From: JADJDM01 sp044352985
Lineage (GTDB): Bacteria; Bacteroidota; Bacteroidia; B-17B0; Aurantibacillaceae
Direction of reading: 5' to 3'
DNA: 23,359 nt
Assembly: GCA_044352985.1 (NCBI GenBank)
Contig: JBILCU010000023.1
Span: forward strand, 1 to 23,359
Positions 7,857 through 16,900 of the stretch are shown piece after piece. A program made the position numbers and the translations under genes. Positions within the stretch are counted from its first letter, which is position 1. The number at the start of each line of letters is the position of its first letter. The notes under the pieces were generated by a model. That model saw only the letters and a program-made list of their open reading frames with translations, made no database searches and was not told the DNA's origin.

Positions 7857-8609
7857 ATGCGTTTAAAATTCCCCAACTATATCATAATTGCTTTTTTCTT
7901 ATTATTTGTTTCTTGTATTTCTAAGCCTAAATTAGATATAAAGGCAAAGCATTATGAAGCCAAATTGTCATTTTACGACAGCAGTATTCAGCAACAAATT
8001 TTACCATACCAACTAAAAATTCAGGACTCCATGAATCAGCAAATTGCTGAGCTAGAAGATCAACTGATTAAAGAAACTCCAGAAGGTAATCTTGGGAATT
8101 TTGTTTGTGATGCACTTTTTAAAAAGCATGTTGATTATTTAGCTGAAGATTTACAAAAAGCGGATTTTGTTTTACTCAATAATGGTGGTTTAAGAACCAA
8201 TGTGCCTGCAGGTACTTTAACAATTGGTAAGTTATTCGAATTAATGCCGTTTGATAATGAATTAGTAATTGTAACACTTAATTCTTCGAGTATGGCTCAA
8301 CTGCTTGATTTTATTGCTAAAAAAGGCGGTATGCCGGTTAGTCAGCTGAATTTAAAAATTCAAAATAATTCAGTAACAGATGTTTCGGTTGGAAATGTAC
8401 AATTAGATAAACAAAAAAACTATAAAGTGCTTACATCTGATTACTTAGTAAATGGCGGTGATAACATGTTGTTCTTTAAAAATTCAGTACATAAATTATA
8501 TTTAAAAAAATTAATTCGTACAGCATTAATAGAATATTGCATTGATGAAACAAAAAAAGGAAATAAAATAGCATCAAAAAAAGATGGCAGAATTCAACTA
8601 TCAAAATAG
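7857..8609 (+). CDS. 5'-nucleotidase C-terminal (substrate-binding) domain lipoprotein
   Basis: This 250-residue stand-alone C-terminal domain of the UshA/5'-nucleotidase family normally binds the nucleotide base. The domain runs from ETPEGNLGNFVCDAL through LLNNGGLRTNVPAG (NGG-R substrate loop) and ELMPFDNELVIV to SDYLVNGGDNMLFF. The N-terminus MRLKFPNYIIIAFFLLFVSC is a lipoprotein signal with a lipobox ending at Cys20, so the mature protein should be lipid-anchored facing the periplasm. I prefer the ATG at 7857 to the TTG six bases earlier. The catalytic metallophosphatase domain is not in this protein; it is encoded by the next gene, which overlaps this one by 26 bp. This is the reverse of the domain order in single-chain UshA. 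The pair probably hydrolyses periplasmic nucleotides together. Confidence 0.87.
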   Translation: MRLKFPNYIIIAFFLLFVSCISKPKLDIKAKHYEAKLSFYDSSIQQQILPYQLKIQDSMNQQIAELEDQLIKETPEGNLGNFVCDALFKKHVDYLAEDLQKADFVLLNNGGLRTNVPAGTLTIGKLFELMPFDNELVIVTLNSSSMAQLLDFIAKKGGMPVSQLNLKIQNNSVTDVSVGNVQLDKQKNYKVLTSDYLVNGGDNMLFFKNSVHKLYLKKLIRTALIEYCIDETKKGNKIASKKDGRIQLSK

Positions 8610-9522
8610 AAGAGATTTTTTAAGATTTGTTTTTGGCTCAGCCTGTTTATCGGCTGGATTCCCTTTGTTGTCACAAATTGACTTTGAAAAAAAGGGAATT
8701 ACAAAAATTACTATTTTATACACGAATGATGTGCATAGTCGAATTGAATCGTTTCCGATTAATGATCCTAAATATCCTGGATTAGGAGGTTTTGCACCGA
8801 GAGCAAAATTAATCAGTCAAATTCGTTCCGAGGAAAAAAATGTAATGTTGCTAGATGCCGGTGATGTTTTTCAGGGTACACCATATTTTAATTTCTACTC
8901 CGGTGAATTAGAATTTAAATTAATGAGCAGTATGGGTTACGATTGTATGACGTTGGGTAATCATGATTTTGATTTGGGCATAGATAATATTGTAAAGCAA
9001 ATGCAACATTCAAATTTTAATATCATTAACTGCAATTATAATTTTGAAAATACCAATCTGAAAAATAAAATTAAACCTTATCGTGTAATAATTAATGACG
9101 GAATACGTATAGGTATTTTAGGTGTTGGTATTGAATTATCAGGGTTGGTTCCGGAAAATTTATTTCAAGAAACAATACACCAAAATCCAATAGAAAAAGC
9201 GAATGAAATTGCAAGATTGTTAAAGCATGAAGAAAAGTGTGATTTCATTATTTGTTTATCGCATTTAGGTTACACTAGTGATAATAAAAAACCTAACGAT
9301 CAGTTGCTGGCATCTGAAACTGAAAATATAGATATAATTATTGGAGGTCACACACATACTTTTTTAGATCAGCCTGTTTTTTTTGAAAATAAAAAACATA
9401 AAAAAGTAATGGTAACACAAGTTGGCTGGGCAGGCATATGGCTAGGTAGAATCGATGTTTTAATTAATAAAAATAATTTTGGAATTACTACGCACGCATC
9501 AAAAAATGTGATTAAAAAATAG
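8584..9522 (+). CDS. 5'-nucleotidase metallophosphatase domain protein with Tat signal
   Basis: This 312-residue calcineurin-like phosphoesterase is equivalent to the catalytic N-domain of UshA-type 5'-nucleotidases. The dinuclear-metal motifs are present in order: LYTNDVHSR (about 45-53), LLDAGDVFQGTP (about 94-105), TLGNHDFDLG (about 124-133), a histidine in CLSHLGY (about 224-230) and IGGHTHTFL (about 253-261). The N-terminus has NRRDFLRFVFG followed by a short hydrophobic stretch, a clear twin-arginine export signal, so the protein is probably exported folded with its metals loaded. It ends where the metallophosphatase domain ends, so the base-binding C-domain is missing and must come from the overlapping upstream gene. 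The different export routes of the two halves (lipoprotein versus Tat) are notable. Confidence 0.88.
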   Translation: MAEFNYQNRRDFLRFVFGSACLSAGFPLLSQIDFEKKGITKITILYTNDVHSRIESFPINDPKYPGLGGFAPRAKLISQIRSEEKNVMLLDAGDVFQGTPYFNFYSGELEFKLMSSMGYDCMTLGNHDFDLGIDNIVKQMQHSNFNIINCNYNFENTNLKNKIKPYRVIINDGIRIGILGVGIELSGLVPENLFQETIHQNPIEKANEIARLLKHEEKCDFIICLSHLGYTSDNKKPNDQLLASETENIDIIIGGHTHTFLDQPVFFENKKHKKVMVTQVGWAGIWLGRIDVLINKNNFGITTHASKNVIKK

Positions 9523-9710
9523 TCGGTCTTAAAAAAAAAATAACATGAAAATTATTTTTTTTTGATTTGATAAAATTTTAATTGTGCAATAGTAAAAAAA
9601 TTTTTTTTTAATGAATTTTTAGTATTTATTTGTTATCTGAAATTCACACAACAAAAATATTATAAACAACCTATTGTTTAATTTAAAAAAGCGCTAAAAA
9701 ATTTATGTTA

Positions 9711-11147
9711 ATGGAGAAAAAAACTTTTGAGTCGATATGGAAAAGTTGTCTTGATGTAATTAAAGATAATGTGAATGCCCAAAATTTCAAAACATGGTTT
9801 GAGCCTATTAAGCCTGTTAAGTTACAAGACAATGTGTTGACGATTCAAGTTCCTTCTCAGTTTTTTTATGAATGGTTAGAAGAACATTACATCAACTTAT
9901 TGAAAAAAGTTGTTCGTAAAGAATTAGGTAACGAAGGCAGGTTGGAGTATAGCATTGTAATGGAAAATTCATATGGCAGAACAGAGAAGCCAATTACTAT
10001 GAAAATTCCTACGATTACTAAGGATGTAAAAAACCCTGCTGTATCTATGCCAATTGATATTAACAATAGTCAAATCCGTAATCCATTTATTATTCCGGGT
10101 TTAAAAAAGGTAACTGTTGAATCTCAATTAAACCCAAATTATTCATTTGATAATTTCGTAGAAGGTGACTGTAATCGTTTAGCGCGCTCAGCTGGTTTTG
10201 CGGTATCTCAAAAACCAGGAGGAACTGCATTCAATCCATTATTGATTTACGGAACAAATGGTGTTGGTAAAACTCACTTGGCACAAGCTATTGGAATTGA
10301 AATCAAAAATAATTTTCCAAACAAAACTGTTCTTTACGTTCAGGCAGAAAAATTCATTACTCAGTTTATTGAAGCTGTAAAAAATAATGCTCAAAATGAT
10401 TTCGTGCATTTCTATCAAATGATTGATGCATTAATCATAGATGATATTCAATTTTTGGCAGGTAAAGAAAAAACACAAGATGTTTTTTTCCATATCTTCA
10501 ATCACTTGCATCAAGTTGGAAAACAATTGGTATTAACAGCTGATCGTCCGCCGGTTGATTTACAAGGAATTGAGCAACGTTTATTATCTCGTTTTAAATG
10601 GGGTCTTTCAGCAGATCTTCAAACTCCAGGTTTAGAAACACGCATTGCCATTTTAGAAAAGAAAATTTATAACGAAGGCATTGAATTGCCTAAAGAAGTA
10701 TTGGAATACTTAGCATATAGCATCACTTCAAACGTAAGAGAATTAGAAGGTGCTTTAATTTCATTGTTAGCTCAATCTTCTTTGAATAAGAAAACAATTA
10801 CGTTAGAGTTGGCTAAGCAAATGATTGATAAGTTTGTGAAGAGTACAGCTCGTGAGGTTTCAATTGATTATATCCAAAAAATTGTTTGTGATTATTTCGA
10901 TTTACCAATTGATCTAATGAAATCAAAAACACGTAAACGTGAAGTAGTTCAGGCTCGCCAAATTGCAATGTATTTTGCAAAAAGCATGACCAAATCTTCT
11001 TTGGCAACCATTGGAATGCACTGTGGTGGTAAAGATCACGCAACTGTATTGCATGCTTGCAGAACTGTAAATAATTTAATGGATACTGATAAACGTTTCA
11101 GAGCTTACATTGATGAGTTAGAGAAAAAAATCAGCATTCACAGCTAA
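9711..11147 (+). CDS. dnaA: Chromosomal replication initiator protein DnaA
   Basis: This 478-residue AAA+ ATPase binds DnaA boxes and opens the replication origin. Domain I (about 1-85) starts MEKKTFESIWKSCL and contains NFKTWFEPIKPV. The Walker A motif GTNGVGKTH is at about 181-189 and Walker B ALIIDDIQF at about 240-248. The arginine-finger region is QRLLSRFKWGL. The domain IV DNA-binding helix-turn-helix ends with the DnaA signature GGKDHATVLHACRTV (about 439-453). An in-frame ATG two codons earlier (9705) is possible; I chose 9711 because DnaA proteins of this phylum usually place the conserved Trp eight to ten residues from the start. The 182-bp upstream gap has no clear cluster of TTATCCACA-type boxes, so there is no sign that the origin is here. 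A strong terminator follows. Confidence 0.96.
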   Translation: MEKKTFESIWKSCLDVIKDNVNAQNFKTWFEPIKPVKLQDNVLTIQVPSQFFYEWLEEHYINLLKKVVRKELGNEGRLEYSIVMENSYGRTEKPITMKIPTITKDVKNPAVSMPIDINNSQIRNPFIIPGLKKVTVESQLNPNYSFDNFVEGDCNRLARSAGFAVSQKPGGTAFNPLLIYGTNGVGKTHLAQAIGIEIKNNFPNKTVLYVQAEKFITQFIEAVKNNAQNDFVHFYQMIDALIIDDIQFLAGKEKTQDVFFHIFNHLHQVGKQLVLTADRPPVDLQGIEQRLLSRFKWGLSADLQTPGLETRIAILEKKIYNEGIELPKEVLEYLAYSITSNVRELEGALISLLAQSSLNKKTITLELAKQMIDKFVKSTAREVSIDYIQKIVCDYFDLPIDLMKSKTRKREVVQARQIAMYFAKSMTKSSLATIGMHCGGKDHATVLHACRTVNNLMDTDKRFRAYIDELEKKISIHS

Positions 11148-11170
11148 TTAATAATAGAAAATCTAATTAA

Positions 11171-11207
11171 AAAAAGCGCAACGATTATCGTTGCGCTTTT
11201 TGTTTTT
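11171..11207 (+). terminator. Rho-independent terminator after dnaA
   Basis: A perfect 8-bp stem GCGCAACG/CGTTGCGC (11176-11183 and 11189-11196) closes a 5-base loop. It is preceded by a run of A and followed by TTTTTGTTTTT. The A tract upstream extends the stem and would let it work for transcripts from either direction. It is 28 bp past the dnaA stop. Confidence 0.92.
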
Positions 11208-11539
11208 ATATGAATAAAGCGATTTTAATCAAGATTTCAATCTTTAAAATAGTATCTAAAGTATTTTTTTTATCTTTCTAACAGCGGCTTTAATTGATAG
11301 TAAATAAGTTTCAAGTTTTGTATCATTCTGAATTGCTGTATCTTATTTGATTTTACCTATCCTTGCAGTTGTTTTCATTCATACCCATGCTTTTTCAAGT
11401 GATTTAGATTGATTACGGATTTCAATTGTTTATTCCTTTTTAAGGAAACTAAATTCTAATCTTCATATGTGGTTTACTTTCAAACTATAGAAGTACTATT
11501 GAAAGGAAATATCAAATGATTTTTATTTAGATACTTAAC
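11208..11539. other. Non-coding gap between dnaA terminator and miniature element
   Basis: There is no reading frame of useful length and no RNA gene that I can recognise. On the minus strand, two adjacent short open stretches between stops (about 11260-11390) read as lysine-rich peptides, but they match nothing I know. I treat the region as intergenic, possibly with long-decayed coding sequence. Confidence 0.5.
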
Positions 11540-11542
11540 TTA

Positions 11543-11704
11543 GAGCCTGTTTAAAATTCATCTAATCTCTTTGTTATGCTTTTTTTTGGTTACGAATTCG
11601 TTGGATTTTTTCGTCAGAACTATTCCATTATGACTGCAAAATCCGCCTTTTCTCACTCAAAAAAAAGCTATAACAAATTCATTTTATAAAATTTAAACAG
11701 GCTC
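11543..11704. mobile_element. Miniature inverted-repeat transposable element (MITE), 162 bp, with TTA target duplication
   Basis: The element starts GAGCCTGTTTAAA (11543-11555) and ends with its exact reverse complement TTTAAACAGGCTC (11692-11704). At the same distance (27 bp) inside each end both arms carry TTTGTTAT followed by GC and eight T then G, with one base inserted in the right arm; the terminal repeats therefore extend to about 46 bp with a diverged middle. A further inner palindrome pairs GGATTTT (11603-11609) with AAAATCC (11638-11644), so the whole unit can fold back on itself. The trinucleotide TTA flanks both sides (11540-11542 and 11705-11707). Ends beginning GAG with a TNA duplication are the hallmarks of the IS1031 subgroup of the IS5 family, so a non-autonomous derivative of such an element is the likely origin. 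No transposase is encoded. Confidence 0.82.
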
Positions 11705-11723
11705 TTAATACCTCTTAAAAATT

Positions 11724-12491
11724 TTAATTTGAATGAATTTCATCGAATCTTTTAGAATAATCCTTAAACTCCGTGCCTATCAGCTTATCCCAAAAAGTAA
11801 AATACAATCCATAATTTCCATTAAACTTTTCATGATGCATATTGTGATGAGTGGATGCAGTTTTGTATTTAATCAATGGAATTTTAATCCATGATTTTGG
11901 ATAAACCTCATATCCCATATGCGCAAGAACATTGTTGATCAAATCCAATGTCTGCCAAAGAAAAAGTACAGGCCAGTAAATTGGAATCAGCATCGGCAGT
12001 ATGAAAAATGGAAGAAATTCTATTAAGTTTTCAAGAGGATGAAAAGCAAAAATAGTTAAAGGAGATGGGTCTGTACTTTTGTGATGTGTTTTATGTACAT
12101 ACCGAAATATTTTTGGATGATGCATAAAGCGATGCGTCCAATAAAAGTAGGTATCGTAGAAAAATATGAGGACAACTAATTGTAAGCTTCCCCAAACGGA
12201 ACTATGTGTATTATAGTCCCAATACAGTTTCATGTAGCCTAACGAATCTAACCAATTGATTAATGCCGTAAGAAATCCGGCCATTATTATTGAAGCAATT
12301 GAAAATAAAATGTCGTGTCTAAAGAAATGTTTTCGGTGCTCATTTTTTGGTTGAATTCTTCTCCAGCGCCATTTGTTTTTTAATAACAACCACACTATAC
12401 AGAAAACTAAAATTCCAAAAAACAGGTACAAGGTAAAATTGAAGAAAGACTCTTTAAATGCACTTTGCAGGAAGTTGAAGAAGCTCGACAT
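11724..12491 (-). CDS. Fatty acid hydroxylase / sterol desaturase family membrane protein
   Basis: This 255-residue integral membrane di-iron oxygenase hydroxylates or desaturates lipid substrates. The three histidine clusters of the superfamily are complete: HRFMHH (120-125), HKTHH (133-137) and HHNMHH (215-220). A further conserved histidine sits in LAHMGYE (about 191). Hydrophobic segments lie at about 18-38, 58-80, 98-118 and 155-185. The C-terminal NYGLYFTFWDKLIGTEF is also typical of the family. Substrates in this family include sterols, fatty acids, carotenoids and alkylglycerols, and nothing here decides among them. It is 117 bp downstream of the nitroreductase-family gene on the same strand. 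The nearby miniature element sits just past its 3' end. Confidence 0.88.
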   Translation of the reverse strand: MSSFFNFLQSAFKESFFNFTLYLFFGILVFCIVWLLLKNKWRWRRIQPKNEHRKHFFRHDILFSIASIIMAGFLTALINWLDSLGYMKLYWDYNTHSSVWGSLQLVVLIFFYDTYFYWTHRFMHHPKIFRYVHKTHHKSTDPSPLTIFAFHPLENLIEFLPFFILPMLIPIYWPVLFLWQTLDLINNVLAHMGYEVYPKSWIKIPLIKYKTASTHHNMHHEKFNGNYGLYFTFWDKLIGTEFKDYSKRFDEIHSN

Positions 12492-12608
12492 ACTAAGTTA
12501 ATTTTTCGGAAATTTAATTATTATAACTTTCAGGATTTAATGATTCACTTTTTTCTAATTTACTTTATTATTTGTTTATAGTTTAACTTGTAATATTTTT
12601 CAAATAAA

Positions 12609-13331
12609 TTAATGCACGAAAATAACTTCTTCATTAGGCACTCTGAAACGTGCTCCCCAAATACCTTCCTCTGTTCCTTTGCCAACTGATATTATCATAT
12701 TTATTTCGGCACCACGCGGTAGATTTAGTATGTTTTTTACCCTTTTCTCATCAAACCCTTCCATTGGGCAAGTATGAAATCCTTCTGCAGCAATAGATAA
12801 CATAAAAGTTTGAGCAGCCAGCGCGCAGGATTTATGAACTACTATGCGTTGTTTGGAAAGTCCTCCGGTTCTATAAAATGGTTTTCTTAATCCCATATAA
12901 AAACTAATGCTTTTTCTTACTAAAGTCATAAAACCAAAGGGATCATTGGTATAAACCAATGGCATTAATTTTCCATAATAATCCATGGATGATTTTTGTA
13001 ACTTAGTTGGTTCACCAACAATGGTAGATTTTATTTTTTCTAAGTTCCATTTTGCCCTTTCGCGCCATTTATCACGCCTGGTTACAAAAACAACCAAGTG
13101 TTTTGCTGTTTTAGCGGCGCGTTGATCAAGACATAGCGGAACATATTTTTCTAATTCTTTTTTTGTTTTAATCCAATGAAATTCCCATAATTGCATATTA
13201 CTGCTATTTGGCGAAAGTACTGCTCGTTCTAAACTTTTTTGTATAACATCATCGGGCACTTCAATCGCCGGGTCAAAAGACCTATTGGATCTTCTGAAAT
13301 TGATTATATCTTGAAATTCTTTTGTGTACAT
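12609..13331 (-). CDS. Nitroreductase family protein
   Basis: This 240-residue flavoprotein of the FMN-dependent nitroreductase superfamily uses NAD(P)H in the cytoplasm. The N-terminal FMN phosphate-binding motif appears as INFRRSNRSFDP (about 10-21). LSPNSSNMQLWEFHWI (39-54) is the second conserved block. GFHTCPMEGFDEKRV (about 185-199) and the C-terminal IISVGKGTEEGIWGARFR (about 214-231) form the flavin-binding core. The length fits the family. Substrates vary widely (nitroaromatics, quinones, flavins), so no specific reaction is assigned. It is transcribed in the same direction as the desaturase gene downstream, and a shared transcript is possible. Upstream lies the decayed region at 13397-13890. 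Confidence 0.85.
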   Translation of the reverse strand: MYTKEFQDIINFRRSNRSFDPAIEVPDDVIQKSLERAVLSPNSSNMQLWEFHWIKTKKELEKYVPLCLDQRAAKTAKHLVVFVTRRDKWRERAKWNLEKIKSTIVGEPTKLQKSSMDYYGKLMPLVYTNDPFGFMTLVRKSISFYMGLRKPFYRTGGLSKQRIVVHKSCALAAQTFMLSIAAEGFHTCPMEGFDEKRVKNILNLPRGAEINMIISVGKGTEEGIWGARFRVPNEEVIFVH

Positions 13332-13396
13332 GTTTTATTTTTTGTCTAGTTGTTTTTGTAATTTTTTATTCTTTAAAAATAGTATTTCAATATATT

Positions 13397-13674
13397 TTAA
13401 GAAAGGCTGCAAATTAGTTTTAAATAGGATATAAATGCATCTAAGATGAACCTTTTACAAATTTGTTTCAAATACGGGAGAGTAAAATCAATTTCATGTT
13501 GAATGCCATTCACGTTAATGTAGAAATGTTTTTGTTTTAATTGAGTGATGGTTAAGCTACTTTCCAGGTAAACCAATACTTATTCATTTTCATTTGTGTA
13601 AATGGATTTGAAAGAGTTGAAGTATCTAGCAATTGCTCCATTCAATGAAATCATTTCTTTTCCATCCAGCGCAG
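13397..13674 (-). pseudogene. Broken reading frame of unknown family
   Basis: Reading right to left from about 13674 there is an open frame of about 30 codons (ALDGKEMISLNGAIARYFN and on). It meets a single TAA, then continues for about 60 more codons (including HFYINVNGIQHEIDFTLPYL) to the stop at 13397-13399. About 90 codons with one stop in such AT-rich DNA, with a protein-like composition, suggests a decayed gene or the 3' part of one. It starts inside the last codons of the M61-type remnant in another frame. I do not recognise the family, and it could be chance. Confidence 0.3.
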
Positions 13675-13890
13675 CACATTTTTCTTTTCCTTCATTCCGT
13701 ATTTAACAGGTATGTCAAGTGTGATGATTTCTTTGTTGCGTTTTACTTTTAACTTGGCAACATCTCCTTCATTTAATTTCTTTCCCTTTGGCTCAAACGC
13801 ATCACGGTAATCGCTTACACTAACAATATCCCCTGCGTTCTATTTTATGAATGGCTATTTTACCAATATTCGTTTGAATGAAAGTTGTTT
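13651..13890 (-). pseudogene. Decayed C-terminus of an M61-family peptidase (PDZ part)
   Basis: Between 13833 and 13651 the minus strand encodes about 60 residues plus a stop: GDIVSVSDYRDAFEPKGKK, EGDVAKLKVKRNKE and KYGMKEKKNVLRW. Residue by residue this is the same as the C-terminal PDZ region of the intact M61 peptidase at 18496-20337 (GDVISVSDYRDAFEPNGKK, EGEVAKLRVKRNKE, KYGMKQKRHALRW), apart from conservative changes. The two genes share a 25-bp identical DNA stretch at 13799-13823 and 18641-18665. Upstream of 13833 the frame is broken by TAG codons; a possible continuation in another frame reaches about 13890. The metalloprotease domain is gone. The remnant lies directly downstream of the ABC permease/peptidase gene and is best explained as a duplicated M61 gene that has been mostly deleted. 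Confidence 0.85.
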
Positions 13891-13908
13891 GTGCTAGATT
13901 TTACATCG

Positions 13909-16900
13909 CTATTGCCTAACCTTTTTTAAATTATCATCAGCAATTCTATCAATCAAATAATTGTAAGGATCGATACCTACGCGATATGGCTCTTCTGTTG
14001 TTTCAAATTTAAACTCATTCTTCTCTTTGGTTAATTTTAAACGTTGCATAACTAAAGGCTTACCAGGTACTGCGCCTTCTGACTTCGCAAAAACTCCAAT
14101 GTCGATGTAGTCATTCAAAGGCAAAGGCTTTTCTCTTCCCAGTGAATCGGATAAATACTTTTCAGAAATGGTACTAAAACTTACTACATATTTAGAACCC
14201 GATTTATTTACTTTTGTCTCAGCAACTCGATTTGAAAAAATGGTAATGTTCTCAAACATATCTGAAATTAAATATTGTAGAGAGTCAGGCGTCACTTTTC
14301 TGAATTCACGAACAGCATCGAGAGAAGTAGCATAAGGTGGTTTTTTGTAGGCGTATTTTTCAAGTAAATTTTTCATGGCTTTATTTACATTGTCTTCTCC
14401 AATCATTTCTTTCAGGTAATACATTAAAACACTCGCCTTCTGATAATGGATATAGGATTGTCCCTCTGTTTTATAAATTGGGCGTTCGGCTTCAAACTCT
14501 GTACTTCTCCCTCGAAGGTAACCGTCCATTTCATAATTTAAAAACTTTTTCATTTTATCTTTTCCGTATTCTTTCTCCATTACCATTAAGGCAGAATATT
14601 GAGAGAAGCCTTCACTCATCCATTCGCTGCCCTGCATTTTTGCTCCACACAATTGATGCGCCCAATACTGATGGGCCATTTCATGCGCCACAACATAAAA
14701 AACAAAATCAATATCTTCTTCTTTCACATCTCGTAAATCGGTAATAAAACCAATTCCTTCACTATAAGGCATAGTACCCGGAAAGGCCTGAGCAAAACTG
14801 GCATATCGAGGAAATTCAATAATTCGGCATTGCTTATGGTAATACTTGCCAAATTTTTTTGTATAGTAGTTAATGGATTTCACAATACTCTTCATCATGT
14901 TAGGCACATTGAACACATGGGGTTTGTGGTAATACACTTCCATTGAAATGCCATTGAACATTTTTCTTTCCACTTCATACCTTGCTGAAATGAATGAATA
15001 AAAGTTAAGCGAGGGTTGATCGACTTTGTACTGAAAATATCTTCGGTTTCCATTCTTCCATTCCTTAATTAAACTTCCAGGCGCAATGGCAATCTGATCC
15101 TCCGAAGTACTGATGGTTGTTTCCACATCTACCCAATCCGCATCTTGTGTTACATAATTTTTCATTCGGGAAATAGTATCTCCTTCATTCAAAATAGGAC
15201 TTCTTCTCTTTTTAGGAAGTTTATATTTTACTCTATCGTTTTTATCTGAAATTTCAAATCCTTCGTTATAGCCAATGGACGGACAGATATCTCCGTTATT
15301 AAAAAAAGTTCCGTTTTGAGTTAACTTTGTAAAACTGACCTGGTTTTCAAATCCTTTGGTTAAACGTATAGCAGTAACCTCGACCCTTAAACTATCGTTT
15401 GGTTGCATCACTTTGTTTAAAGAATAAATTCTGTACTTGCAACGATTATCGCGCAGCTTTAGCTTTGCATCATTTATTGAAATTAAAACACTGTCAATTT
15501 CGGTTGGCATAGTAAAATGCAGTTCGTCAATTTTTTTTCCACTCGTATTTTTTACCCACATTGTTGTTTTAGCTGAAAGTGACAATTCTTGTGGATTGAT
15601 TTCAATATCATGATTTACTTTGTAGATCTTGGGTTGAGCAATGAACTCGTATTTTTTATAGTGTGTTTCGTAATCAACTTGAATTCTTTCTACTTCGTCA
15701 GAGGCTACTATTTTATTTAGAACCTTGGTGTTGTAAAAAACAAATCCTCCACAAATCAAGAAAGCAACTAAAGCCGTTACTAATGCGATGCTTTGGTGTT
15801 TTAAATTTTTGATAGCGTTCCTAAATCGATTTGAAAACTTCAATTCTTGACCTCTGATGTAGAATGCTTGAATAATAAAGCAAAGAATGACACAAAATAA
15901 AAACCAATACACATTAAACCAAAATTCTGAACGCGTGAATGGACCAAATCCATTCATATCAGAGTAGGTAACAGAAGGTCCTTGCGCAAATTTTACCATG
16001 TTGGTTTCAACCTCAAAGACGCCCCACAGAAAAGAATTCAGGATGATAAAAGTAATGAAGGCAAAATAAGCAATATAACGGTTGTTGATTAGATAATGAA
16101 TAAGCAGCGCGCTAACAACCCAAAACGAATAAGAAAGTAAATCTCCAAAGAACAACGAATGAAAGTAAACCTCCGGTTTGTAATCATAATAACCCATCAT
16201 TGTTTGCGCTAGCATACCTAGTAGTATAGTTGAAAGCAATACGGTTCCAAGCGCATTAATCATGGCAAATAATTTCGAAAGAAATAATAAACTTGTTTTT
16301 ACCGGAGTGGCATCTGCAATTTCATTGAATTTCGCATCTCTCTCTTTCCATACGAGTAGGCCGGAATAAAATGTTATGATGGCAATTAAAAAAATATTGA
16401 AGTTTCCTCGAATGGTATCAACTACATCGTAAGTTACAGGATACTGATCGGCTCCATATCCTCCAGTAAAATAAATGAGACCGCCAATAAGGTTTAATAA
16501 GCCAAGTATGGTGATGATGATAAAAGTTGGATTTCTGAGAATGGATTTCGTTTCAAAATTAATCATGTATAGGAATGAACTCAGTGTAAATTTACCTGCA
16601 GTTGAAGATGATGGAAATTGAACTATACCGGAATGCTGATGAAGCTCATCGTTGTTGGTTTGCTTTTCCTTTTTTGCTTTTTCCTTTTTAGATGTAAAAG
16701 AAAATCTCTTGTAAGCAACAAGAAGAATTGTAATTGCGATTCCTACCCAAATTAATCTATTTATCAGAAAAATTCCTGTCATTGCAACAGCTTGATTATT
16801 TTTTTCCGCAACGGTCATGTACTTGCTTAGTATACCAAATGGACGAAAGCCAAAAGGATCAGTAATTATTGCAATCCATTCCTTTTCTATATCGCTGACA

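Noticed and set aside
9530..9562. Possible terminator after the metallophosphatase gene (A-run, ATAACATGAAAATTAT, T-run)
   Set aside because: The stem would be only A-T pairs in a very AT-rich region, so it is not convincing as a rho-independent terminator.
9523..9710. Possible replication origin upstream of dnaA
   Set aside because: No cluster of TTATCCACA-like DnaA boxes is visible; the closest string (TTATCTGAA near 9634) is a poor match. AT-richness alone is not evidence here.
11260..11390. Short lysine-rich minus-strand peptides between stops
   Set aside because: Interrupted by stops, very short and without recognisable homology; most likely chance open stretches in AT-rich DNA.
14337..14744. 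135-residue plus-strand frame opposite the M1 domain
   Set aside because: It is antisense to the conserved zinc-binding region of the fusion protein, with no recognisable motif of its own.
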